From an uncultured Candidatus Melainabacteria bacterium (GTDB lineage Bacteria; Cyanobacteriota; Vampirovibrionia; Gastranaerophilales; Gastranaerophilaceae), in the NCBI GenBank assembly GCA_934718275.1, contig CAKUZD010000002.1, forward strand, positions 124,001 through 188,000: a DNA stretch of 64,000 bases, given 5' to 3'. Position 1 is the first letter of the stretch. Each line of letters opens with the position of its first letter. Of the stretch, positions 1-6,716 are shown piece after piece. Below the pieces are notes generated by a model. It was not told the DNA's origin, searched no databases, and saw nothing but the letters and a program-made list of their open reading frames with translations. The translations under genes were made by a program, and so were the position numbers.

Positions 1-363
1 TCTGTTCGTATGGAAATCAAACGTACTGACGGGGTTAAAGGTGATGATGGTGATGTAGGTAACCATGTTAGAGTTAGAGTTTTGAAAAATAAAGTAGCTC
101 CGCCTTTTAGAACTGCAGAATTTGATATTATTTTTGGTAAAGGAATTTGCAAGGTTGGTAATATTCTTGATGTTGCGGTAAATCTTGATATTGTAAAAAA
201 AGCAGGATCTTGGTTTAGTTTTAAGGAAGAAAAACTTGGACAAGGTAGGGACAAAGCAAGAGATTTCTTGACTGAAAATCCTGATATTTTGAAAGAAGTT
301 GAAACTCTTGTAAGAGAAAAACTTGCGGCTCCGGGACAACCTGTAGAGGAAGTTGTTGAGTAG
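1..363 (+). CDS. recA: RecA recombinase, C-terminal part (5' end outside window)
   Basis: The frame is open from base 1 with no start needed, so this is the 3' end of a gene. The roughly 120 visible residues match the end of the RecA core and its C-terminal domain: an R-R/K-x-D strand, then N-x-V-R-V-R-V-L-K-N-K-V-A-P-P-F with the conserved KNKVAPPF block, then F-x-I-x-F-G-x-G-I. An acidic tail (V-E-E-V-V-E) closes the protein. RecA is the ATP-dependent strand-exchange protein of homologous recombination and the trigger of LexA self-cleavage. The ATPase motifs lie upstream of the window. No close downstream partner is seen. Confidence 0.96.
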   Translation, partial: SVRMEIKRTDGVKGDDGDVGNHVRVRVLKNKVAPPFRTAEFDIIFGKGICKVGNILDVAVNLDIVKKAGSWFSFKEEKLGQGRDKARDFLTENPDILKEVETLVREKLAAPGQPVEEVVE

Positions 364-601
364 GCAATTGTTTTTATAGTTGTTAATAATTTCTGGATAA
401 TATGTTTTCCTTTGAAAAAAGTGTAAAATTAATGTTATTATTAGCGAGCTATATTAATAATTGTAAACTGTTTGAAATGTAAATATAGCAATAATTTTGA
501 AGAAAAGACATGTTTTTTGTTCGGTTTAACTAGCAACTAAAAACATGTTCTTTCTTTATATAAATGCAAATAATTGTAGAAATAGGAGGTTCAAAACCAC
601 A

Positions 602-1573
602 ATGGAAGTAAAAGCAATTAATACCCTAAATTTTAAAGGTAGAAACCATTCAAAAGTTCATGATAAAAAACATAAAATAGAAAATGATTTTCCTCAAATG
701 GCCGCTCCGGCATCTCAGAATTCTTCTGATGCTATGAAGAATATGGTGTTAGGGCTAATGGCTTTAGGTGCAGCAAGTTCTGCATTATCGAGCTGTACTC
801 CAGAAGTAACAGCATCTGCAACAGCAACATCAACAGCATCGGCTGTTGCAATTGGGGGAGGTCATCACAGAGATACTATTACAATAATTAAACCTGATAC
901 AATTCATGAGACAGATACTGTCATTCATACAATAATCAAGCCAATTAATGTAAAAGACTACCCATATAATATTGGTGATTCATTAATCGCTCAAGGGCGG
1001 AATATTGGCGTTGATGTAGATGGTCCACTCCCTAACGGTAGCAACAATGTCGTTTATATGGGTTCAAAAGCTCATAATAGATATGATAACAAATTTTATG
1101 AGTCAATGGTGGATAGCATTGGAACTAACAAGAAAACTTTAGCTGTTGTAACTAAGGTTGTAGATATGTATGAAGACGGTAAACCAAAGACTTCTTATAT
1201 GAAAGCTTTAATTACTGATGTTCCGGGTAGAGGGATTAAAATTTCAAGATATGTTGCTAATACCGATAAAAAACCTGAAGAATATATGTGGAATTACGCC
1301 GGATATGAAGTAAGGTCTAATGGTAGAGATGGAAAACGTAATATTCGTTCAATTTTTGATAACAATAATGAACTTGTATATAGGGGAGATTATGAAAGAG
1401 GTGAAGATCCTGGAACTTTCTTATATGGTTCATTAATTTATGACGATAAAGGTGACCCTATATACAATGACAAGGGAGAACCTGAATTTGCTCAGTATGA
1501 TTTTGACCAAGCCGTAATTTATTCTGATTACGCAAAGACTTATACTCACCCGGGATGGGATTACGGTGAATAA
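602..1573 (+). CDS. Lipoprotein-like hypothetical protein
   Basis: Unrecognised protein of about 323 residues. I start it at the ATG at 602 because AGGAGG lies at 584-589; an in-frame ATG at 545 has no ribosome site. A basic/polar head of about 44 residues containing N-F-K-G precedes a hydrophobic stretch (M-V-L-G-L-M-A-L-G-A) and a lipobox-like L-S-S-C. It therefore resembles a lipoprotein signal placed unusually far from the N-terminus. A low-complexity Ala/Thr/Ser linker and a Thr/Ile/His-rich stretch with H-E-T-D-T follow. The C-terminal 200 residues are rich in Tyr, Asp and Gly, as in surface proteins. A strong terminator follows directly. Function unknown. Confidence 0.75.
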   Translation: MEVKAINTLNFKGRNHSKVHDKKHKIENDFPQMAAPASQNSSDAMKNMVLGLMALGAASSALSSCTPEVTASATATSTASAVAIGGGHHRDTITIIKPDTIHETDTVIHTIIKPINVKDYPYNIGDSLIAQGRNIGVDVDGPLPNGSNNVVYMGSKAHNRYDNKFYESMVDSIGTNKKTLAVVTKVVDMYEDGKPKTSYMKALITDVPGRGIKISRYVANTDKKPEEYMWNYAGYEVRSNGRDGKRNIRSIFDNNNELVYRGDYERGEDPGTFLYGSLIYDDKGDPIYNDKGEPEFAQYDFDQAVIYSDYAKTYTHPGWDYGE

Positions 1574-1597
1574 AAAATTATTTCTACACAACACAAA

Positions 1598-1622
1598 ACA
1601 CCCTCTTGAACAAAGAGGGTGT
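1598..1622 (+). terminator. Rho-independent-type hairpin
   Basis: A perfect 10-bp stem ACACCCTCTT/AAGAGGGTGT with loop GAACA lies 25 nt after the stop of the lipoprotein-like gene. The T-run after it is weak, so termination efficiency is uncertain. Confidence 0.75.
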
Positions 1623-1642
1623 TTACGTATATAATAAAAGTT

Positions 1643-2047
1643 ATGAAAACGTTAGCACAATTTATACAACACAGAAGGGATGAAATAGGTTTTTCTCCAA
1701 AAGGTTTAGCAAAGGAATGTAATTTGCCTTTGAGCTTGATTGAGGATATCGAGGCGGGTAAAGAATTGTTTTTACCTGTTACGGTTCGTCAGAATTTAGC
1801 GAAAGTTTTAAAATGTGAGCCACAAGAAATTAAGGTTTTAGAAAAAGATTTTACATCGTATATTGTTTCACAGGAGATTATTGATAGCTTGAAAGAACTT
1901 ATTTTAAAAGGAGCAGGTGGCTTGAAATGTCCTAAATGTGGAGCACCTTTAGTTACTCGTATAGCGAGGTTGTATGACTTGGAGGACAATCTAATGCTTC
2001 ACCCTAAGGCTCATTGTTCAAAATGTTCATTCCATATTACAGAGTAA
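1643..2047 (+). CDS. XRE-type helix-turn-helix protein with C-terminal zinc ribbon
   Basis: A 134-residue protein. Residues 1-65 form a Cro/C1-type helix-turn-helix (R-R-D-E-I-G-F-S-P-K-G-L-A-K-E-C, then L-I-E-D-I-E-A-G-K). The C-terminal 40 residues carry two CxxC knuckles, C-P-K-C-G and C-S-K-C, about 30 residues apart, consistent with one structural zinc. I prefer the ATG at 1643 over the upstream in-frame ATG at 1619, because the latter lies inside the terminator of the previous gene. Likely a small DNA-binding regulator; the target is unknown. It sits between a surface-protein gene and ssrA with no obvious operon partner. Confidence 0.8.
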   Translation: MKTLAQFIQHRRDEIGFSPKGLAKECNLPLSLIEDIEAGKELFLPVTVRQNLAKVLKCEPQEIKVLEKDFTSYIVSQEIIDSLKELILKGAGGLKCPKCGAPLVTRIARLYDLEDNLMLHPKAHCSKCSFHITE

Positions 2048-2077
2048 AATTATAAAATATAATTTAATATAAATCAC

Positions 2078-2105
2078 TTGAAATTAAACAAAAAGCGGTT
2101 ATAAT
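2078..2105 (+). promoter_or_regulatory. Sigma-70-type promoter upstream of ssrA region
   Basis: TTGAAA at 2078-2083 and a perfect TATAAT at 2100-2105, spaced 16 nt. Transcription would start near 2112, about 170 nt before mature tmRNA. It could drive the tmRNA precursor or a separate small RNA. Confidence 0.55.
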
Positions 2106-2111
2106 ATAAAA

Positions 2112-2250
2112 TACAGGGCATAAGCCTTAAATTGAACATTCACACCTTAATTAAAATTAGGCTATGGAAGAATTTTAACCTTGGTCAAATTGTTATTTTG
2201 GGAGCGAAGGTTAGAAATTCGTATGAGATTTGCAACTAAAACTGTACATT
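2112..2250 (+). ncRNA. Candidate structured RNA or tmRNA leader
   Basis: No ORF is credible here, but two consecutive long hairpins are visible. Arm I is 2119-2133 against 2155-2166, with small bulges. Arm II is GAATTTTAACCTT at 2170-2182 against 2207-2220, 13 bp with one bulged base. A good promoter lies just upstream (2078-2105), and short ACAG/CTGT ends could close the structure. This may be a processed 5' leader of pre-tmRNA or an independent small RNA. A 6S-like identity was considered and is not established. Confidence 0.35.
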
Positions 2251-2279
2251 AAATATTTAATATTAAATACTAATTTCAT

Positions 2280-2684
2280 GGGGACGTTTTGGATTTGACA
2301 GGACGTTCGGTTGAGATGAATTGCGAGTCCGAGCGCTGTTCTCGGTTATCAACGAGCAAAACAAATTAAATGCTAAAAATGATAACGTAATCGTTGGTCG
2401 CTTTGGCGCAGACAGATATGCATTAGCTGCATAGTCCGATTACTATAGCTACTTATAGAGCCCAGCTTGCCGGCTTTATGGGTCCATTATGCAAGTGGCA
2501 GTACATTGATGACGGTAGATGTATCAAGTTAACCGTTAAAGGTTAGTATTTCCGAAAAAAATACTTTGAAGTATTCATAAGGTTTTGATATTCCCTGAAT
2601 ATTTCGAGAAAATTAATATCTACACTCGTAGAAGTTTGTCAAGATCCGTTTTGGACAGGGGTTCAATTCCCCTCGTCTCCACCA
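2280..2684 (+). ncRNA. ssrA: tmRNA (transfer-messenger RNA)
   Basis: The 5' end GGGGACG pairs with CGTCTCC just before the 3' A-CCA (2674-2684), forming the tRNA-like acceptor stem. A T-arm GGTTCAATTCC precedes it. The resume codon is GCT at 2372 and the tag frame runs to TAG at 2432-2434. It encodes A-K-N-D-N-V-I-V-G-R-F-G-A-D-R-Y-A-L-A-A, which with the charged alanine ends in the protease-recognised A-L-A-A. tmRNA with SmpB rescues stalled ribosomes and tags the nascent chain for ClpXP. The CCA is encoded. The 3' 18 bases recur downstream at 2868. Confidence 0.97.
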
Positions 2685-2720
2685 TAATAAAGGACATACT
2701 TGTTATGTCTTTTATTATGG
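2682..2720 (+). terminator. 17-bp hairpin beginning in the tmRNA CCA
   Basis: Bases 2682-2698 pair with 2704-2720 over 17 bp with one G-U, loop CTTGT. The stem starts with the CCA of tmRNA itself, so it can act as the tmRNA 3' stem and transcription stop. There is no classical T-run after it; a run of T lies within its 3' arm. Confidence 0.6.
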
Positions 2721-2760
2721 TTAAAATGAGTTTGGAGGAGAACACTATTATGGGTTCAGC

Positions 2761-2863
2761 GGATTTGCGGACGGATGGAACAGAGTAAATCCGGATAGCG
2801 AACAGATTGAGCCTTTTGTTGCATAGCAACTTTGGCGAAACTCTGTGAGCGTGGAGCAAATCC
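2761..2863. repeat. Nested inverted repeats between the two ssrA 3' ends
   Basis: Three nested perfect arms are seen: GGATTTGC (2761-2768)/GCAAATCC (2856-2863), ACAGAGT (2780-2786)/ACTCTGT (2840-2846), and GTTGC (2818-2822)/GCAAC (2826-2830). The stretch 2721-2886 has no credible gene and could fold as one long cruciform or RNA. It might be a miniature palindromic element or a recombination site arm region. Confidence 0.5.
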
Positions 2864-2970
2864 AAGACAATTCCCCTCGTCTCCATTTTTTAGTCCACAA
2901 GAGAGCATTAAGACCAATTTAAAAGCATTGAAAGCCCGCAGTTGGCGGACTTCTTAATAACAGAAAACAA

Positions 2971-3001
2971 GCAGAGAATTTATTTTACTAAAATTCTCTG
3001 C
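2971..3001. terminator. Hairpin terminator between island edge and CD-NTase gene
   Basis: GCAGAGAATTT (2971-2981) pairs perfectly with AAATTCTCTGC (2991-3001), followed by TTTTT on the plus strand. It lies 62 nt downstream of the stop of the minus-strand CD-NTase gene, so it may serve either direction. The rest of 2887-3063 shows no gene. Confidence 0.7.
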
Positions 3002-3063
3002 TTTTTAATGCTTATTTTTATAAAAATTCTCTCTTCACAAGAGACCGAGTCCAAAATGGATTT

Positions 3064-3867
3064 TTATACTAATGATCCAACTGATGGCAATAGTTCTTTA
3101 ATTTTTTCTTCCGCAGAGTAATAATACCCTTGATTTTCTAAATTTTTAGTTTCTTGTATAATTTTATGCATTTTTTCTATTTTTTTATTAGTAACATCTG
3201 TGTAGTTATTATTTGTATCAAAATTCTCCATATAATTATAAAAATATTCTTTTAAATTATTACAATACGGATAATATTTACCAACTATATCTTTTTCTAA
3301 TGGAAATGAGTAAAACATATGATCATTATTCGCATTCCAATATTTTATAAGTCTAATCATTGGCTTTATCTGAAAATCATTATTTTTATTCTTATTAGTT
3401 AATGCATCGTTAAAACCATTAGGATCTGTTTGAATCCAATCATTATAATCTGATGCTTTAGCAGGAATTCTATAATCATTTGAAAAATATCCTTTATCTA
3501 TAGCAGGGACCAATTCAAATTTTATATGGTTCAAATTTAGTACTATTGTTGGATTAGATTGATAAATTTCAGATGTACTGTATTTTGCTTCTACAAATCT
3601 TTTCAATTTATCTAAATATGTTTGAGGTTTATATGAATCATCTTCGAAAACTATCATGTAATCTATATCAGACTGGCTATCCATATTTCTTGGTAATATT
3701 GTACCTCTAGTTGAAGAACCAAATTTAAAATGCTCTTTAAGTTCATTCCCAAAATAATTATCCAATCTTGCTTTTAACGTATTTATAGATTTTTCAATTG
3801 AAATTTTTTCATCTTCTCCTAAAATTGCATTACTTGCTAAATTTTCTAAATAACTTAATACACTCAT
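3064..3867 (-). CDS. CD-NTase-like (SMODS) nucleotidyltransferase
   Basis: A 267-residue nucleotidyltransferase of the SMODS/CD-NTase class. The catalytic signature is visible: G50-S51-S, then D67-I-D69, then the third acidic residue E118 in F-E-L-V-P. Family members make cyclic or linear oligonucleotide alarmones on phage infection, which activate a membrane or nuclease effector (CBASS-type defence). The helical half that follows is short compared with typical 300-400 residue CD-NTases. It starts 2 bp after the stop of the SLATT gene, so the two are co-transcribed. No Cap2/Cap3 ubiquitin-like partners are present. Base composition is as AT-rich as the surroundings. Confidence 0.88.
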   Translation of the reverse strand: MSVLSYLENLASNAILGEDEKISIEKSINTLKARLDNYFGNELKEHFKFGSSTRGTILPRNMDSQSDIDYMIVFEDDSYKPQTYLDKLKRFVEAKYSTSEIYQSNPTIVLNLNHIKFELVPAIDKGYFSNDYRIPAKASDYNDWIQTDPNGFNDALTNKNKNNDFQIKPMIRLIKYWNANNDHMFYSFPLEKDIVGKYYPYCNNLKEYFYNYMENFDTNNNYTDVTNKKIEKMHKIIQETKNLENQGYYYSAEEKIKELLPSVGSLV

Positions 3868-3869
3868 TA

Positions 3870-4361
3870 TTATACCTCCTTATCAACTCTATATTGAGCT
3901 TCACCTTCTTGAATCCCTTTTCTTGCCTTTTCATAACCACTCCTTGAAGGTTGTGGATTAACAGAATTATATCCATCTAAAATCGAAGCAATTTTGTTCA
4001 ATTCTTTTACTGCTTCTTCATCTTTTAACAAATCTATTTCAATGTTTTTGAATCTTCTTGTTTTATTTTTTAATTCTAAATATTTATCACCAGCCATTTT
4101 ATGTACTTTTAAACAATCTGTAGGTTTTATACATGCTTGTACTGCAGCTAATATAGCAGTTATAACCGCAGGAATTGTTTTATATTCATCCGGAATAAAT
4201 ACAACAACAGCTGCAATTATTGCAATTGGTATGTTTAAACATAGATTTCCTATATTCCACTCTTTACTAGTATTATAATGAGCTTTAGCTGAATATTCAC
4301 AGCATTCTTCTATTCTGCTTGCTTCTTTTATTATTTGTTGCTTTAATTCATTATCATCCAT
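3870..4361 (-). CDS. SLATT-domain two-transmembrane protein (likely CBASS-like effector)
   Basis: A 163-residue protein with an N-terminal helix rich in charged residues and an E-x-x-C-C-E-Y-S-A-K-A-H-Y-N motif. Two adjacent hydrophobic segments follow at about residues 44-60 and 65-80 (I-P-I-A-I-I-A-A-V-V-V-F-I-P, then I-P-A-V-I-T-A-I-L-A-A-V), then a long helical tail. This matches SLATT proteins, predicted pore-forming effectors paired with SMODS nucleotidyltransferases. The expected role is membrane permeabilisation when the adjacent CD-NTase makes its signal. The gene comes first in the minus-strand pair and nothing else is between them. The domain call rests on architecture and neighbour. 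Confidence 0.82.
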   Translation of the reverse strand: MDDNELKQQIIKEASRIEECCEYSAKAHYNTSKEWNIGNLCLNIPIAIIAAVVVFIPDEYKTIPAVITAILAAVQACIKPTDCLKVHKMAGDKYLELKNKTRRFKNIEIDLLKDEEAVKELNKIASILDGYNSVNPQPSRSGYEKARKGIQEGEAQYRVDKEV

Positions 4362-4529
4362 AAAATACTTTAATTCCTGTAAATTATCCTACCAATAAAA
4401 TATTACCAACTAACTACATCTTCATAATAATCTGAAGTAAAAATTGATTTTTTTATTATATAATATATCTCCATGCTTTAGAAGAAAATATTATACTTTC
4501 GGCTAATAAAAAGTAATATAAATTTACAA

Positions 4530-6137
4530 TTATTTCATTAAAACTAATCTTTGCAAACTCAAATCTTTTGGCTGAGTTCCGTTTAATATTTGTTCAGCTA
4601 ATTCAGGTAAAATGTATTTTAAATTCATAATGTTTCGGATGTATTTTGAGTCTTTAAACCCTTCTTCGGATTGTAAATCTTCTATTGTCCTACCTGCTTG
4701 GATTTGTTTATGGTAGTAGTAACTTTTAACAATTGCATTTACAAGATACGGGTTCGGCTCGGGAGTATCATATTCTTTTGCATTCAAAATCAAAATATTA
4801 TCATTTCTGGATGACTGCGTGATTTTTATTTTTTTAGTAATCGTAATCGGGTTAAACTTCTCTCTTTTGTCAGGTATTACAAATTTTTGATTGTTAGACA
4901 ATGCATTCAATACATTTATCAAAGAATTTTCATTCAATCTAATTTCGATTAAATTTTTTGATATAACAATTTTACAAATAATAGCCCTGATTAGTTTTGG
5001 ATCCGAGTAATCTTCAATATTTTGTGCCATATAAATAAGTCTGTTTTGCTTACTAACTTTAAAATCTTTTACAAGTTTTTGAATTTGTCCTTTATCTTGC
5101 AAAAATTCTTTTGTTGTTTCAACTACAAATTTTTCAACTTCGCCTGCGGGGATTTTTGAAATTGTACCAACTTCGTTGTCATTGTAATTCTTTAAAGCTG
5201 TGCTGACATAATATCTGTATCGCCGTTTATGGCTATTACTATGGCTTGGAGTCATCAAACTATTTTTATCATCAAAAATTAAGCCTGCAAGCAGTGAGTT
5301 TGAAGAACATTTAGTTCCACAAGTTTTATCGGCTTTGTTTTCATACAAAAGTTTTTGAACTTCCTCAAAAATTTCCTCTGAAATAATTGCCTCATGTTCG
5401 CCATCATAAACTTTATCTTTATGGATAATTTTACCGATATAAACTTTATTTGCAAGCAAATGGTACAATTGACCTTTTGAAAAATTTTTGTCAGTTCGTG
5501 TTTTAATTTCGTTTTCTTTGAGATAATGCATCAACTTTGGTACACTTTTCAATTCAAGATATTTATCAAAAATCATCCGCACCTTTTGAGCTTCTTCTTT
5601 ATGAATAACAAGTTTTTTATCCTCTTTTTTGTAACCAATCGGAGGACGACCTCCCATACACATTCCTTTTTTCTTGGATGCTGCGATTTTATCTCTTATT
5701 CTTTCACCTGTCACTTCACGTTCAAACTGTGCGAAAGATAACAGAATATTCAATGTCAGTCTGCCCATAGATGTAGTTGTATTAAACTGCTGAGTTATAG
5801 ATACAAACGAAGTTTCATGCTTGTCAAAAACATCAATAATTTTTGAAAAGTCCATCAATGAGCGGGTTAAACGGTCAACTTTGTATACGACAACAATATC
5901 AATTTCATCGTTTCCGATATCTTTTAAAAGCTCTTTAAATGCTGGTCTTTCCATTGTAGCACCTGAATATCCACCATCATTGTATTGTTTGTCAACTAGA
6001 ATCCAACCTTCATGCATTTGAGATTTTATGTAAGCCTCGCAAGCTTCACGCTGTGCATCAAGCGAGTTGAAATCCTGAGCAAGACCTTCTTCAGAGGATT
6101 TCCGAGTATATATAGCACATCTGACCGGTTTCATCAT
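4530..6137 (-). CDS. Large serine recombinase (site-specific integrase/resolvase family)
   Basis: A 535-residue recombinase. The N-terminal resolvase domain (about 1-155) has Y-T-R-K-S-S, where S14 is the likely nucleophile, followed by D-R-L-T-R-S and the F-A-Q-F-E-R-E helix. The 'Recombinase' domain follows (G-G-R-P-P-I-G-Y, about 165-280), then a zinc-ribbon-like region in which only C-G-T-K-C is visible, then a coiled C-terminus. Large serine recombinases integrate phages and islands at short att sites. The gene overlaps the upstream DUF2924 gene by 4 bp (ATGA), a known pairing in mobile elements. It is a candidate mover of the island, but its own att sites were not identified. Confidence 0.93.
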   Translation of the reverse strand: MMKPVRCAIYTRKSSEEGLAQDFNSLDAQREACEAYIKSQMHEGWILVDKQYNDGGYSGATMERPAFKELLKDIGNDEIDIVVVYKVDRLTRSLMDFSKIIDVFDKHETSFVSITQQFNTTTSMGRLTLNILLSFAQFEREVTGERIRDKIAASKKKGMCMGGRPPIGYKKEDKKLVIHKEEAQKVRMIFDKYLELKSVPKLMHYLKENEIKTRTDKNFSKGQLYHLLANKVYIGKIIHKDKVYDGEHEAIISEEIFEEVQKLLYENKADKTCGTKCSSNSLLAGLIFDDKNSLMTPSHSNSHKRRYRYYVSTALKNYNDNEVGTISKIPAGEVEKFVVETTKEFLQDKGQIQKLVKDFKVSKQNRLIYMAQNIEDYSDPKLIRAIICKIVISKNLIEIRLNENSLINVLNALSNNQKFVIPDKREKFNPITITKKIKITQSSRNDNILILNAKEYDTPEPNPYLVNAIVKSYYYHKQIQAGRTIEDLQSEEGFKDSKYIRNIMNLKYILPELAEQILNGTQPKDLSLQRLVLMK

Positions 6138-6535
6138 TTATATACTCCAAAGAATTTTTTGCCATTCCAATGTGTACCAGTTATTACATTCGCAACAGCA
6201 GAGAGAGTTTTATATAACTTACCATTAAAATTAAAACCTCCATCAACTGTAACAACTTCATATTTTTCACCTTTAAATTCACGAATAAATTTAGTCCCAA
6301 TTGCCACGTTAAATTTTTTTATTTTTTTGTCGTTAACCGTTTTTGTCTTTTCATAATTTTCGACAAGGCAGTTTATCTGATTTTGTAACTTACTTGGCAG
6401 TTTATTATATTGATAGTACCAATCAAGTTCTTTAATCAGATATGATTTGGTATAACCTTTTGGAGCAGGAGTTTTAAATATTTCCTGCCATTTATTTTGC
6501 AGTTCTTTAGTCGTCAAAGATTTTAAATTGTCCAT
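6134..6535 (-). CDS. DUF2924 protein, serine recombinase partner
   Basis: About 133 residues from the ATG at 6535; in-frame starts at 6577 and 6595 also exist and no ribosome site decides. The protein has L-x-x-K-W-Q-E-I-F-K-T-P-A-P at the N-terminal side and ends with G-F-N-F-N-G-K-L-Y-K-T-L-S-A-V-A and I-T-G-T-H-W-N-G-K-K-F-F-G, the hallmark C-terminal block of DUF2924. This family is nearly always next to a large serine recombinase in phages and integrative elements. Its biochemical role is not known; it is probably a recombination accessory or DNA-binding factor. Stop and start of the next gene overlap (ATGA). Confidence 0.85.
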   Translation of the reverse strand: MDNLKSLTTKELQNKWQEIFKTPAPKGYTKSYLIKELDWYYQYNKLPSKLQNQINCLVENYEKTKTVNDKKIKKFNVAIGTKFIREFKGEKYEVVTVDGGFNFNGKLYKTLSAVANVITGTHWNGKKFFGVYK

Positions 6536-6716
6536 ATTTACATTAATCACTCTTGTTATCAATAAAATCAACTCCATTGACACAATTATTATCATTGAAC
6601 TTTAATATAGTGCCCATTTTAACCCCCGAGCTAATTATAAAAATTCTTTCAAGGTTTATGCTTACATACATCACTCAAAAGGATTTAATATCAAATATTC
6701 TAACTCATTACAGAAT

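Larger units (their letters stand above)
2664..2885 (+). repeat. 18-bp direct repeat of the ssrA 3' end (att-like)
   Basis: CAATTCCCCTCGTCTCCA occurs at 2664-2681, inside the T-arm and acceptor of tmRNA, and again exactly at 2868-2885, 204 bp downstream and outside any RNA gene. Duplication of a tRNA/tmRNA 3' end is the classic product of tyrosine-integrase insertion. No tyrosine integrase is visible between the copies, so this is probably an old attachment scar or a nested att site at the edge of the defence island. Confidence 0.8.

Noticed and set aside
2585..2886. Open frames on both strands across the tmRNA 3' end and spacer
   Set aside because: They read through the tmRNA acceptor and the palindromic spacer (the V-E-T-R-G-I-E-P type string is a known artefact of translating tRNA-like ends). 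No ribosome site fits.
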